Source of the DNA: a virus
DNA length: 51,731 bases
IMG/VR virus record: IMGVR_UViG_3300004369_000937
Location: 1 to 51,731 of that record
Strand: one strand, 5' to 3'
In this document: positions 33,471 to 42,818 of the stretch, piece by piece
Layout of the letters: every line of letters starts with the position of its first letter
How positions within the stretch are numbered: the first letter of the stretch is position 1
The notes under the pieces: generated by a model
The model's database searches: none
What the model was told of the DNA's origin: nothing
The model's input: only the letters and a program-made list of their open reading frames with translations
Made by a program: the position numbers and the translations under genes

Positions 33471-34455
33471 TTCAATTTTACCACCTAATTCTTCCAAACT
33501 TGAAAGAGACATTGAGGAATTAGGCGGAAAAAAACGTATTGATGCAGTCGAAAACCCTGTAGGAACATTATGGAACCCAGAATCTGTTCCGGCAAAAATA
33601 CTTCCCTACCTTGCCTGGGCATTATCAGTTGATACATGGGAAGATGATTGGTCAGATGAAATAAAGCGACTGGTTATAGCTAGCTCGGTAGAAGTTCACA
33701 GAAAAAAAGGAACTGTTGGAGCAGTAAAAAAAGCAATTGCAGCAACAGGAATAGATGTCGAATTTTTTGAGTGGTTTGAAAATGGAGGAACGCCGCATAC
33801 ATTTTCTATAACCGCATGGTCTAATGATAATAGAAATACAGATGGCACTACCCGGCTTTTGCCAAAAGCACATGCAGAGACAATAAGCGGTGTAAATGCA
33901 ACGAAACCTGTTCGTGCGCATTTTGAATTGATGTTTGGCAGTCGTATTCCATCGGATATTGGACTTATTGCAGATGGAAATGCTACCGGCCGCATAAATG
34001 AAAAGAATGAAATTGTACCATATCCAAATCGTTCTAACTCTACAGCAGGAGGGAAATTTGATTCTTTTGTGGACGCACGAGTAAGTGATATTAACGAGAT
34101 TATACCTTACACGAATCGTTCAGATTCAAGTGTTGGCGGTAAATATGACCCCTTAGTAGCAACAAGAATAAATGACACCAATGAAGTTGTACCTTACCCA
34201 AACAGCTCAAGCTCAAATGCCGGTGGCAAATTTAATCCGCTGGTAGTAGCAAGGCTAAGTGATAGTAATGAAATAGTACCTTATTTGAGCCGATCAAATT
34301 CAGTTGTTGGAACTGGGTATGACTCTTTTGTTACCTCAAGGGCTGGTGAAAATATTGAGGTAACAGCTTACGCAAATACTACAAACGCAGATATAGGAAT
34401 GCTCAATTATCTTCCTGTAATTGCCAGAGTAAACATAAATATGGAGATTTTATAA
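33463..34455 (+). CDS. tail protein I with repeated C-terminal extension
   Basis: This is a 330-residue protein. Residues 1-165 are a normal P2 gpI (DAVENPVGTLWNPESV, LPYLAWALSVDTWEDDW, VHRKKGTVGAVKKAI). From residue 177 to the end the protein consists of 29-residue repeats, which is unusual for gpI. It forms part of the baseplate and anchors the fibre. The repeats may extend the anchor or present a surface. Confidence 0.92.
   Translation: MADSILPPNSSKLERDIEELGGKKRIDAVENPVGTLWNPESVPAKILPYLAWALSVDTWEDDWSDEIKRLVIASSVEVHRKKGTVGAVKKAIAATGIDVEFFEWFENGGTPHTFSITAWSNDNRNTDGTTRLLPKAHAETISGVNATKPVRAHFELMFGSRIPSDIGLIADGNATGRINEKNEIVPYPNRSNSTAGGKFDSFVDARVSDINEIIPYTNRSDSSVGGKYDPLVATRINDTNEVVPYPNSSSSNAGGKFNPLVVARLSDSNEIVPYLSRSNSVVGTGYDSFVTSRAGENIEVTAYANTTNADIGMLNYLPVIARVNINMEIL
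33991..34455 (+). repeat. 29-residue tandem protein repeats in gpI
   Basis: Repeat units begin at Arg177, Arg206, Arg235, Arg264, Arg293 and Arg322, giving an exact 29-residue (87-base) period. The consensus is R-x-x-D-x-NEIVPYPNRS-x-S-x-x-GGKFD-x-x-V-x-A. The last unit is short. The DNA copies have diverged, so the repeat is old or under selection at the protein level. Confidence 0.85.
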
Positions 34456-34965
34456 ATGGAAACAGTAGCAACCCTGGTTGGAATGGCGGCTGTCGCAGAT
34501 GCTGTAGCTAACGGCGGAACTGTTCAAGTTACCCATATTGCTTTGGGTGATGGCATCTGGACGCCGGATGAAAATGCAACAGCACTCAATAATGAGCGTA
34601 TTAGAACTCAGGTTTTAGGAGCGCAGCAAATTGAAAATAATATTCATAAAGTATCGGCTTTTGCTGAAGGTGTAGAAGAATTTTTTATTCATGAAATAGG
34701 AGTTATAGCCAGCCATAACGGGACAGACGTTTTGTTGGCAGTGGCTGCAGATATCAATGCCATCCAGTGGAAACCTTCAAACCAGCGCGTTCCTTTGGAA
34801 TTGCTTTTGCACTTTGCTGCTTTCCCTCCAGGGTCTGTAACTATTGATGCCACAATAAATAATAATTTATCGCTTTTAAAACCTTTTGCCGGGCAAGCGT
34901 TAGCCAATATCCGTAATAGCCGAATAATTGTACAAAATCATCTGACAAATGTAGGAGTATTGTAA
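34456..34965 (+). CDS. tail-collar fibre protein (gpH N-terminus-like)
   Basis: This 169-residue protein has the DUF3751/phage tail-collar pattern: VTHIALGDGIWTPDENATALNNER and FIHEIGVIASHNGTDVLLAV. In P2-like phages this is the N-terminal domain of fibre gpH that docks to gpI. Here it is a separate protein and the fibre shaft follows as another gene, with one shared base between stop and start. Confidence 0.82.
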   Translation: METVATLVGMAAVADAVANGGTVQVTHIALGDGIWTPDENATALNNERIRTQVLGAQQIENNIHKVSAFAEGVEEFFIHEIGVIASHNGTDVLLAVAADINAIQWKPSNQRVPLELLLHFAAFPPGSVTIDATINNNLSLLKPFAGQALANIRNSRIIVQNHLTNVGVL

Positions 34966-36644
34966 TGCCGACACTCGAAGAAACATTAAGTAACATCAGC
35001 AATGAAGTATCTCAAATAGGTGCTGACATATCAGATATTGATGCGGCTACTTCTACCAAGGCCGGGCTTGTCGCAATATCAGATAACACAACACCTTTGG
35101 ACAATTCTGTTCCAACAGTAGCCTTTTTTAAGAATAGGAATATTCTTGGAGCTGGCGGTGAAGCTGCCGGCGGATTACCACAAGCACAACTTGATCAAAT
35201 TGCTGCGCTTCCAAGTGAGGCAGCACTTGCAGCATTATCTACATTGCCTGTGGCTCAAATAAATGCTTTGCCTTCTGAAACTATTTTAGCTGCGCTTGCG
35301 GCATTGCCGGCAGCACAAATTAGCGCATTACCAACAACGGCAATACTCACAGCCCTTGGAGCTTTACCGGTTTCGCTTACAGGTCAGGCAGGAAAAGTTA
35401 TTGCTGTAAATGCTACAGGTGATGGTTATGAGATAGTCACCGCTCCTACAGGCGGTGGTGGCGGAACATTACCAACCAGTATTGTTGTTAACAGATTTAC
35501 AGGTGATGGCTCTACAGTAGCATTTACCTTATCTCAATCCCCTGCAGATTCAAATGCACTTGATATTACAGTGAGTGGAATCAGCATAGACCCAGCAATA
35601 TATAATGTTTCCGGAACTACCCTAACATTTAATGATGCGCCACCAATCACTGATGCAAATGCGATAGTGGTTCGTCATTTAGGAACAGTCGCAGCAGTTG
35701 GTGATGCCAGCATTATTACCATAAAACTTGCTGATAAAGCTGTCACCTTGGGTAAAATGGCTGATGGCACAGCTGGAAAATTCCTAAAATACAACGATAG
35801 TACAGGTGTTATTGAAGAAGGTGATCCAATCGTTGGAACGGTTGCAGATAACAGTATAAACACGTTAAAGCTAATAAACAAAAACGTTACTTTGCAAAAG
35901 TTAGCTGATGGCACTCCTGGCAAATCACTGAAATATAATGATAGCACTGGCGTTATTGAAGAAACCGATATTATCGTACCGGATAACTCTATTGTGACAT
36001 CCAAGCTATTTAGCAAGACCGTCACTCTTGGAAAAATTGCAGATGGCACGCCTGGAAAGTTTTTAAAATTCAATGATAGCACGGGTGTAATCGAAGAGGC
36101 TGATGGTGCAGCTGGAGCGGTTGGTACTTGGAACTTTATAGAAGAGCAAATTATTTCTTCAAACACCACTGAAGTTGCTTTTACTACTGCCATTAACTCT
36201 ACATATAAAATATATCGTATGCGTGCGCATGGCATGGAGAGGGCTGGAGGTTCTGGCTCGAATATTCAGTTCAGAGTTACCAAAAATGGCGGCGTATCTT
36301 ACGAAACAGGCAATGAGTATGCCTATATAAGACAAGAATCATTTGCAAATGGGCCAAATACTACTCCTACTGGAACTACATCCACAAACCTGATTGATAT
36401 TGGTCATCATGAAGATACAGCGACAGGTATAATTGAAATTGAGTTTTATGAGCCAAGCTCAATAACATTAGAAAAACCATTCAGATTTTCTCTTATTAGC
36501 CCACGTAATCCTAATACTATATGGAATGAGGGAGTTGGATTTTATGGCAAGAGTGACTTTGCTGCGATCAACGGTTTTAAACTCTTCTTTGCTAATGCGG
36601 ATAGCTTCTCTGCTGGTAGATTTATACTTGAAGGTAAAAACTAA
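34965..36644 (+). CDS. tail fibre protein 1
   Basis: This is a 559-residue protein with a modular structure. A helical start is followed by ALP-rich repeats of about 22 residues (residues 75-130), then a Gly-rich hinge and a beta domain (VNRFTGDGSTVAFTLSQSP). Three units of ADGTPGK-x-LKYNDSTGVIEE follow, and then a C-terminal receptor-binding domain. It is a paralogue of the fibre encoded at 37171-38787, nearly identical in plan but with a different C-terminal domain. It is likely the adhesin that binds the host surface. Confidence 0.85.
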   Translation: MPTLEETLSNISNEVSQIGADISDIDAATSTKAGLVAISDNTTPLDNSVPTVAFFKNRNILGAGGEAAGGLPQAQLDQIAALPSEAALAALSTLPVAQINALPSETILAALAALPAAQISALPTTAILTALGALPVSLTGQAGKVIAVNATGDGYEIVTAPTGGGGGTLPTSIVVNRFTGDGSTVAFTLSQSPADSNALDITVSGISIDPAIYNVSGTTLTFNDAPPITDANAIVVRHLGTVAAVGDASIITIKLADKAVTLGKMADGTAGKFLKYNDSTGVIEEGDPIVGTVADNSINTLKLINKNVTLQKLADGTPGKSLKYNDSTGVIEETDIIVPDNSIVTSKLFSKTVTLGKIADGTPGKFLKFNDSTGVIEEADGAAGAVGTWNFIEEQIISSNTTEVAFTTAINSTYKIYRMRAHGMERAGGSGSNIQFRVTKNGGVSYETGNEYAYIRQESFANGPNTTPTGTTSTNLIDIGHHEDTATGIIEIEFYEPSSITLEKPFRFSLISPRNPNTIWNEGVGFYGKSDFAAINGFKLFFANADSFSAGRFILEGKN

Positions 36645-36684
36645 TTTATAATTTTGTCATTAACCCATAACAGGAAAATTCATT

Positions 36685-37080
36685 ATGAAAATTATACATG
36701 ATGGCACGAAAGTGCTTAACAATACCGTTTGTGGTCACGATCCACGTAAATATCCACGTCTGAATAAACATGGCAAGCCACTTCCGGGACATGGTTATTA
36801 TATTTTGGAAGGCGATGAACTGGCAAAATTTCAGGCTAAACAAGAAAAAGAGTCTAATACAACTGATGCACTCATACCTGAAACAGAAAGACAATGGGAA
36901 GAAATCGGCAAAAAGCGTGATGAACTGCTCACAGCCATAGAATGGGTAAACGATGAGAATGCCAATCTTTCAAAAAAGAAAAAAGCAGCGTTTGATAAAT
37001 ATCGCAAGCAGCTAGAAAATCTTAAGAGTGATTTTGAAAGTCCTGCCGATGTTATCTGGCCTGATAAACCAGAAAAATAA
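36685..37080 (+). CDS. fibre-associated assembly protein 1
   Basis: This is a 131-residue protein. The N-terminus (IHDGTKVLNNTVCGHDPRKYPRLN...GHGYYIL) is shared with the protein encoded at 41012. The rest is a charged helix. Its position directly after a fibre gene is that of fibre chaperones (Tfa-like), so it may fold or attach the fibre. The family is not certain. Confidence 0.6.
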   Translation: MKIIHDGTKVLNNTVCGHDPRKYPRLNKHGKPLPGHGYYILEGDELAKFQAKQEKESNTTDALIPETERQWEEIGKKRDELLTAIEWVNDENANLSKKKKAAFDKYRKQLENLKSDFESPADVIWPDKPEK

Positions 37081-37121
37081 ATAGTGGGTTTAAAACCATT
37101 TCACCATTGTAATACATTTTG

Positions 37122-37147
37122 AGGGCTGTCGTTTGGCAGCCCTTCTT
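37122..37147 (+). terminator. putative intrinsic terminator
   Basis: AGGGCTG at 37122-37128 pairs with CAGCCCT at 37137-37143 around an 8-base loop, followed by TTCTTATTTG. It sits between fibre units inside the tail operon. It is likely a weak terminator or attenuator. Confidence 0.6.
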
Positions 37148-37170
37148 ATTTGAATATTGGAGCTTTTGAC

Positions 37171-38787
37171 ATGCCTACAATCGAGGACACTTTGAGCGAT
37201 GTCTCTGTAGAAATAGCACAACTGGCAAGTGATGTTACCGCTATTGGCGAAGCGAGCACAGCCAATTCAGGGCTTATCAAGCTTTCAAGCGAGACAAATC
37301 CTGATAATAATACTGTACCGACAGTCGCATTTTTTAAAAACAGAAATATGTTAGGAGCAAGTGGTGAGGCTGGAGGTGGGCTACCACAAGCACAGCTTAA
37401 CCAGATTGCAGCCCTTCCAACCGAAGCAGCACTTGTGGCTTTAGCTACTTTGCCAGTTGCACAGATTAGCGCATTACCGGCCACAGCAGTATTGACAGCA
37501 CTTGGAACATTACCTGCATCCTTGACTGGTCTTGCAGGACAGATAATTGCTGTGAATGCTACTGGTGACGGCTATGAAATAATCACCGCACCTACAGGTG
37601 GTGGTGGAACTTTGCCAACCAGTATAGTTGTTGATCATTTTACAGGTGATAACTCTACGGCGGCATTCACTTTGTCACAATCTCCGGCAGATGCAAACGC
37701 ACTAGGTATTTCCGTTGGAGGAATGAGCATTGATCCTGCAATTTATAATGTTGCTGGCACTACACTAACATTTAACGATGCACCACCGGTGACGGATACA
37801 AATGCAATTGTCGTTCGTCATCTTGGTACGGTTGCAGCCATTGATGATAATAGCATTCTCACCATAAAAATAGCTAATAAGGCTGTCACTCTGACTAAAA
37901 TGGCAGACGGAACGCCAGGCAAGTTTCTCAAATATAATGACTCAACTGGAGTGATTGAGGAAGGCGACCCTACGGTCGGTACTGTTGGCGATAATACCAT
38001 CAGTACAACAAAAGTGATTGATAAAAACATTACTTTGCCAAAATTAGCAGACGGCACACCTGGCAAATCATTAAAATACAATGATAGCACTGGTGTTATT
38101 GAAGAAACCGATATTGTTGTACCTGATAATGCAATTGTAACATCGAAGCTATTTAACAAAGCTGTTACTCTCGGAAAAATAGCCGACGGAACTCCTGGAA
38201 AGCTCCTTAAATTTAACGAAAGCACAGGAGTTATTGAGGAAGTAGATATTGCTGGCATTAGTGGAGGCATGGTGCATGTTACGCGCACAACAGTATCAAG
38301 CTCTGTTGCACAGGTGGATATTGAAGATGCTTCTTTATTTGATGGTACTTATAAGCAGTTAATGGTTATTGGTTCTGGCATTCGCCCTGTAACACAAAGT
38401 TCTGCTGGACATGTTTATTGTAGGGTAAAAACACAAGGCGTTTATCGTTCTGATGGTAATTACAGATCGTCGGGTCATGACGCACCTAATAATGGTGGTC
38501 ACAATGTTTATTCTGACAATTCTGCAATATTAATAGTTCCTACATGGAGTAGTCATAGTCATTGGTATGATTTCAAAACAATCATAACAAACCCAGCATC
38601 TACAACGCTTCCAAGGCCAACGTTTATGACTTTGGGCAACCAAACTAATGATGGTGGACAGTCAGGAAACTCTACTACCGCTGGCATTTATGAAACTCAT
38701 ACTACTTTACCATTGCAAGGGTTACGGTTCTTCTTTGCAAATGATAATACCACTGGCGGAAATATTGATGTCTACGGACTGAAATAA
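37171..38787 (+). CDS. tail fibre protein 2
   Basis: This 538-residue protein starts at an ATG preceded by TTGGAG; an upstream ATG at 37150 would add seven residues. Its first 370 residues follow fibre 1 closely: same start MPTIEDTLSDVSVEIAQ, ALP repeats, beta domain with VDHFTGDNSTAAFTLSQSP, and three NDSTGVIEE units. Its C-terminal domain is different and ends in IDVYGLK. This looks like gene duplication followed by a tip exchange that could change receptor use. Confidence 0.85.
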   Translation: MPTIEDTLSDVSVEIAQLASDVTAIGEASTANSGLIKLSSETNPDNNTVPTVAFFKNRNMLGASGEAGGGLPQAQLNQIAALPTEAALVALATLPVAQISALPATAVLTALGTLPASLTGLAGQIIAVNATGDGYEIITAPTGGGGTLPTSIVVDHFTGDNSTAAFTLSQSPADANALGISVGGMSIDPAIYNVAGTTLTFNDAPPVTDTNAIVVRHLGTVAAIDDNSILTIKIANKAVTLTKMADGTPGKFLKYNDSTGVIEEGDPTVGTVGDNTISTTKVIDKNITLPKLADGTPGKSLKYNDSTGVIEETDIVVPDNAIVTSKLFNKAVTLGKIADGTPGKLLKFNESTGVIEEVDIAGISGGMVHVTRTTVSSSVAQVDIEDASLFDGTYKQLMVIGSGIRPVTQSSAGHVYCRVKTQGVYRSDGNYRSSGHDAPNNGGHNVYSDNSAILIVPTWSSHSHWYDFKTIITNPASTTLPRPTFMTLGNQTNDGGQSGNSTTAGIYETHTTLPLQGLRFFFANDNTTGGNIDVYGLK

Positions 38788-38812
38788 AACCAGATCATAA
38801 AACTTAATAATC

Positions 38813-38843
38813 AAGGGCTGCAACTCTGCAGCCCTTTTCTTTT
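38813..38843 (+). terminator. strong intrinsic terminator
   Basis: AAGGGCTGCA at 38813-38822 pairs perfectly with TGCAGCCCTT at 38827-38836 around the loop ACTC. A T-rich tail (TTCTTTT) follows. It is a textbook Rho-independent terminator after fibre 2, and it shares its GGGCTG core with the one at 37122. It would reduce transcription into the following fibre genes unless antitermination occurs. Confidence 0.85.
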
Positions 38844-38861
38844 GCGTAACGGAGAAAAATT

Positions 38862-39509
38862 ATGCCATTTCCAAAAATAGACAGCGACTTAATTGATACA
38901 GGAGTTGTTGCCGGTAAAATTATTCAGCTTGATGGCTCTGCTAGACTTCCTGCAATAGACGGTAGTTTACTGACAAATCTGCCTAATGCTGGTGGTGTTG
39001 GAGGAAGAGTATTACTTGATACTGTCAATGCTAGCAATAATGCAGAAATTGTATTTAGCAATTTTATTGACGGCATTTATAAAAACTATCTCGTTGAGAT
39101 GACTTCAATACAACCTTCTACAAGTAATGTAGATGTTCATGCTCAAGTTAGTAATGATGGTGGCTCTACATATTTAACAGGATATGACCAGCATACGCAG
39201 ATATTAACTCACACATCAGTTGGATATAACGCGCAGGTTGGTTCAGCTGATTCTACGATAAATATGGCGATTGGAATAGGAGCTTATGGAACCGGATCAT
39301 GTCATGGCCACATAATTTTACATGATCCTTCAGCTGTTCAAAACCATACTATATCAGGACATTTAGCTTATCTAAAATCTGGTGCAGATAGCGCAGGTGG
39401 TGCATTTTATGCTGAACTTAGTGGCTCACATATAATAAATGCAATTAAATTCACGTTATCTGCCGGAAGTTTTGTGCAGGGAACTTTCAAACTTTACGGA
39501 CTTTTATAG
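38862..39509 (+). CDS. fibre-tip-like protein A
   Basis: This is a 215-residue protein. It has the shared N-terminus MPFPKIDSD, the hinge IQLDGSARLPAIDGSLLTNLP, and a beta-rich C-terminal domain ending in TFKLYGLL. The two following proteins have the same layout, so this is a tandem family. They are probably short fibres or exchangeable tips, each with a different central domain. Confidence 0.75.
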   Translation: MPFPKIDSDLIDTGVVAGKIIQLDGSARLPAIDGSLLTNLPNAGGVGGRVLLDTVNASNNAEIVFSNFIDGIYKNYLVEMTSIQPSTSNVDVHAQVSNDGGSTYLTGYDQHTQILTHTSVGYNAQVGSADSTINMAIGIGAYGTGSCHGHIILHDPSAVQNHTISGHLAYLKSGADSAGGAFYAELSGSHIINAIKFTLSAGSFVQGTFKLYGLL

Positions 39510-39519
39510 GAGATAGCAA

Positions 39520-40236
39520 ATGCCATTCCCAACCGTTGATAACGACATGCTCAATACTGGAATCGTAGATGGACAGGTTCCTATAGTTGGCGCAGGTGAT
39601 AAGTTACCGAGCTCATTGATTGATGCGGGTGTAGCGGCAAACCAACTTGTACAATTGGATGGTTCTGCAAGGCTTCCAGCAATAAACGGAAGCTTACTTA
39701 CTAATCTTCCTGTTCCTGGTGGCGGTGTTGGTGCGATGAAGTTAATTCAATCGCAATCAGCAAGTAATTCGGCGCAGATAGATTTTAGTGGACTTGACAG
39801 CACATATAAAGCCTACATTTTTGAATTTATAAACGTAGTACATTCTATAAACGCAGCCGTAAGAATGACAATTAGCCAAGATGCTGGTGTTAGTTTTAAA
39901 ACTACAGGTTTTGAAGTTGTAAACGCTGAATTAAGGGCTTCTGCTTCTCCATCATGGGGTTTGTCTGGTGATTCTACTACTGGAAACTTAGTATTAACTA
40001 GGGGCAGTGTAGGAGTTGCTGAACCAGCATCTGGGCGCGTAGTTCTTATTGATCCATCCCAGACCTCAATAAAGAAAGCCTTTTGGTGGGATACCGCCAC
40101 TATAGATTCAGCATATAATCGCCAAGTTGGTGGCGGTTATTATAAAGGATCAAGCGGAGCTATAGATGTTGTTCGCTTTTTTCCATCTCAAGGGAATTTT
40201 GCATCGGGACTCTTTAAACTTTACGGAATTTTATAG
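39520..40236 (+). CDS. fibre-tip-like protein B
   Basis: This 238-residue paralogue of proteins A and C has MPFPTVDNDMLNTGI, the LVQLDGSARLPAINGSLLTNLP hinge, and the ending LFKLYGIL. It has an added IVGAGDKLPSSLIDAG segment shared with protein C. An AGGAG site precedes it. It is probably a receptor-binding module. Confidence 0.75.
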   Translation: MPFPTVDNDMLNTGIVDGQVPIVGAGDKLPSSLIDAGVAANQLVQLDGSARLPAINGSLLTNLPVPGGGVGAMKLIQSQSASNSAQIDFSGLDSTYKAYIFEFINVVHSINAAVRMTISQDAGVSFKTTGFEVVNAELRASASPSWGLSGDSTTGNLVLTRGSVGVAEPASGRVVLIDPSQTSIKKAFWWDTATIDSAYNRQVGGGYYKGSSGAIDVVRFFPSQGNFASGLFKLYGIL

Positions 40237-40244
40237 GAGGCATT

Positions 40245-40967
40245 ATGCCATTTCCTCGCATAGATAACGATATGCTCAATATAGGAGCTATCGCAGGGGA
40301 TATTCCTGTGATTGGAGCAGGAAACAAACTGCCAAATTTTCTTATTGATGCAGGTGTTGGCGCAAATAAGTTTTTACAATTGGATGGCTCTGCGAGATTA
40401 CCGGCTATAGATGCCAGTTTACTTACAAATCTTCCTGGCTCTATTGGTGGTTCAGGCTCGTTGCATCTTATTGAAACGCAAATAGCCAACAATTCTGTCA
40501 ATGTAGATTTTACCACTGGAATTGGCCCGACATACGAGGCTCATTTAATCAGGGTGATAAATGCTGAACCTCTCGCATCTGGTTCATTGCGATTACAGGT
40601 AAGCACTAGTGGTGGGGCTTCTTATAGAGGCGATGGAAATTATCATTGGAGCAATGCCGAGTTGCGTGGCGGTAACTCGCCATCATGGAATATGCAAGGC
40701 AACCTTTCATCTGCCAGTTTAGATGTTTCTGTCAGAACGCTGGCAACTGGTGAAGTCGTATCTGTAGACATACTACTATATCGTCCGTTTTTCACAGGAA
40801 ACAAGAAGGTTTTTCTATGGGAAGGTGCAAGCATTGACAGCGGTTACAACAGAATTATTGGCGGTGGTCATTACAACGGCACAACAAGTCCGATAAATGC
40901 CCTGCGTTTTTTCTTCAGCAGTGGCGACATAGCTTCAGGAACATTCAAACTATACGGAATCTCTTAA
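40245..40967 (+). CDS. fibre-tip-like protein C
   Basis: This 240-residue protein is the closest relative of protein B: MPFPRIDNDMLNIGA, VIGAGNKLPNFLIDAG, FLQLDGSARLPAIDASLLTNLP, ending TFKLYGIS. The central beta domain differs mostly at surface-like positions (RGDGNYHWSNAELRGG). It begins eight bases after protein B ends. The tandem arrangement suggests recent duplication. Confidence 0.75.
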   Translation: MPFPRIDNDMLNIGAIAGDIPVIGAGNKLPNFLIDAGVGANKFLQLDGSARLPAIDASLLTNLPGSIGGSGSLHLIETQIANNSVNVDFTTGIGPTYEAHLIRVINAEPLASGSLRLQVSTSGGASYRGDGNYHWSNAELRGGNSPSWNMQGNLSSASLDVSVRTLATGEVVSVDILLYRPFFTGNKKVFLWEGASIDSGYNRIIGGGHYNGTTSPINALRFFFSSGDIASGTFKLYGIS

Positions 40968-41011
40968 ACAACCATTTCTTTTACCTTAACTTATTATATG
41001 GAGTATTTAAC

Positions 41012-41548
41012 ATGCCTATTACAATACATGATGGAACTACTGTTGCTGATGGAACGCCTGTAGGAATGAACACAGGCCAGTATTCACGGCTTGATACAGA
41101 TAGAAAAACACCACTGGAAGGACACGGTGTTTATCCTCTATCTGGCGATGATTTAACTGATTATAACCAAAGACTGGCAGATGCTGCTGCAAATGCATTA
41201 CCTGAAGCACAGGCACGAAAAGTTATCGAATTAGAGGCCGTGAGGCATGAAAATCAGTATGCTGATGTGGTTTTTAACTCAGTTACATACAATGCAGGAA
41301 AAGTTGCCAGTAATAACCTTACCGCAATGGTGACATCATTTAATTTTAGTACAAAGACTGAAGATATTTGGTTGGATATAAATAATGCTCAAGTAACCCT
41401 TACCGAAGCAGAATTTCAGGGATTGTTTGATACTATTCTTGCTGCACAAAAATCTGCATATGTAACTGAAGCAATTAAATATGCTGAGATTATGGCACTT
41501 ACAGATGTTGTAGATGTAGAAAACTATGATGTTAGAGCCGGATGGTAA
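41012..41548 (+). CDS. fibre-associated assembly protein 2
   Basis: This 178-residue protein shares its N-terminus (ITIHDGTTVADGTPVGMNTGQYSRL) with the protein encoded at 36685. The remainder resembles DUF4376-type fibre assembly proteins, with YADVVFNSVTYNAGK and a W at DIWLDINNAQVTLTEAEF. It closes the fibre cassette just before the sheath gene. A chaperone role is inferred. Confidence 0.65.
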   Translation: MPITIHDGTTVADGTPVGMNTGQYSRLDTDRKTPLEGHGVYPLSGDDLTDYNQRLADAAANALPEAQARKVIELEAVRHENQYADVVFNSVTYNAGKVASNNLTAMVTSFNFSTKTEDIWLDINNAQVTLTEAEFQGLFDTILAAQKSAYVTEAIKYAEIMALTDVVDVENYDVRAGW

Positions 41549-41563
41549 TATTAGCCAAAATTT

Positions 41564-41600
41564 AACCTGCTCGACCTGCTGATTTTAGGTGGGTTTTTTT
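41564..41600 (+). terminator. possible terminator before sheath gene
   Basis: AACC at 41564 pairs with GGTT at 41592, and ACCT at 41574 with AGGT at 41587, followed by a seven-T run ending at 41600. The stem is imperfect. It would close the fibre cassette from the sheath gene. Confidence 0.45.
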
Positions 41601-41639
41601 ATGTCTTTAGGAATAGTCCTAAAATATTGGAGAAAAAAT

Positions 41640-42818
41640 ATGCCCGGACAATTTTTGCATGGCGTTGAGGTAATTCAGATAGATACAGGCGCAAGACCAA
41701 TTCGTACCGTAAGATCATCTGTTATCGGACTTATTGGCACTGCACCAGACGCCGATGTTGATGCCTTTCCACTTAATACACCTGTGCTAATTGCAGGAAA
41801 CAGAACTGAAGCTGCCTTGCTCGGTGATACCGGAACTTTGCCCGGTGCAATAGATGGAATATTCGATCAGGCAGGAGCTGTTATTGTGGTAGTGCGTACT
41901 GATGAAGGCGTGGATGAAGATGAAACAATAGCTAATATTATTGGTGGTGTTGATGCTGGAACAGGTAGCTATGAAGGTGTGCAAGCCTTCCTTGGTGCTG
42001 AATCTGTGGTACATGTCAGTCCGCGCATTCTTATCGCACCTGGTTTTACTCACAGGCGGCATTTAGGTAATGCAAATCCTGTAGTTGCAGAGCTGATAGG
42101 AATTGCAGATCGCCTACGTGCGGTTATTATTGCCGATGGCCCTGACACAAATGATGCAGACGCAATTACTTATCGTGGCGATTGGGGAAGCGATCGAGTT
42201 TACGTTGTAGACCCACATGTAAAAGTATTTGATACTGTAACAAGTACGGTAGTTGTTGAACCTGCAAGTGCAAGAGTAGCCGGTATTATTGCCAAAGTTG
42301 ATAATGACAATGGTTTCTGGTGGTCACCATCTAACAAAGTTATGGGTGGTGTTGTCGGTACAAGCCGAACTATTGATTTTACTTTAGGTGATGCCAATTC
42401 GAGAGCAAATCTACTTAACGAAAGTGAAGTAGCAACGATTATCCGTCAGGATGGTTACAGGCTATGGGGAAATAGAACAACCTCAACTGATCCTAAATGG
42501 GCGTTTTTATCTGTGCGCAGAACCGCTGATATCATCAATGATAGCTTGCTTCGAGCACATTTATGGGCGGTAGATCGCAATATAACAAAAACTTACATCG
42601 AAGATGTGTTGGAAGGTGTGAATGCTTTTCTTGCCAGTTTAAAAGCCCAAGGAGCAATTCTTGGCGGACGTGCATTTGCTGATCCGGAACTAAATACTCC
42701 GCTCAATATTGCAGATGGCAAGGTATTTTTTGATTTTGAGTTTACCCCACCATTTCCGGCTGAACATATCACTTTCCGCTCTCACCTGGTTAACGATTTC
42801 ATTGAGGAGATTTTATAA
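41640..42818 (+). CDS. tail sheath protein (gpFI-like)
   Basis: This is a 392-residue protein from the ATG at 41640, chosen because GGAG lies seven bases upstream; an ATG at 41589 would add 17 residues from inside a terminator-like region. It has the typical FLHGVEVIQIDTGARPIRTVRSSVIGLIGTAPDAD start and the C-terminal LWAVDRNITKTYIEDVLEGVNAFL. It forms the contractile sheath. Confidence 0.95.
   Translation: MPGQFLHGVEVIQIDTGARPIRTVRSSVIGLIGTAPDADVDAFPLNTPVLIAGNRTEAALLGDTGTLPGAIDGIFDQAGAVIVVVRTDEGVDEDETIANIIGGVDAGTGSYEGVQAFLGAESVVHVSPRILIAPGFTHRRHLGNANPVVAELIGIADRLRAVIIADGPDTNDADAITYRGDWGSDRVYVVDPHVKVFDTVTSTVVVEPASARVAGIIAKVDNDNGFWWSPSNKVMGGVVGTSRTIDFTLGDANSRANLLNESEVATIIRQDGYRLWGNRTTSTDPKWAFLSVRRTADIINDSLLRAHLWAVDRNITKTYIEDVLEGVNAFLASLKAQGAILGGRAFADPELNTPLNIADGKVFFDFEFTPPFPAEHITFRSHLVNDFIEEIL

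Noticed and set aside
35675-36235. 186-codon minus-strand frame in fibre 1, and a similar one at 37818-38288 in fibre 2
   Set aside because: The two look related only because the fibre genes are paralogous repeats. The antisense products are repeats of translated fibre sequence.
36646-36894. Cys-containing hydrophobic minus-strand frame
   Set aside because: It overlaps the better supported fibre assembly gene and matches no membrane protein family.
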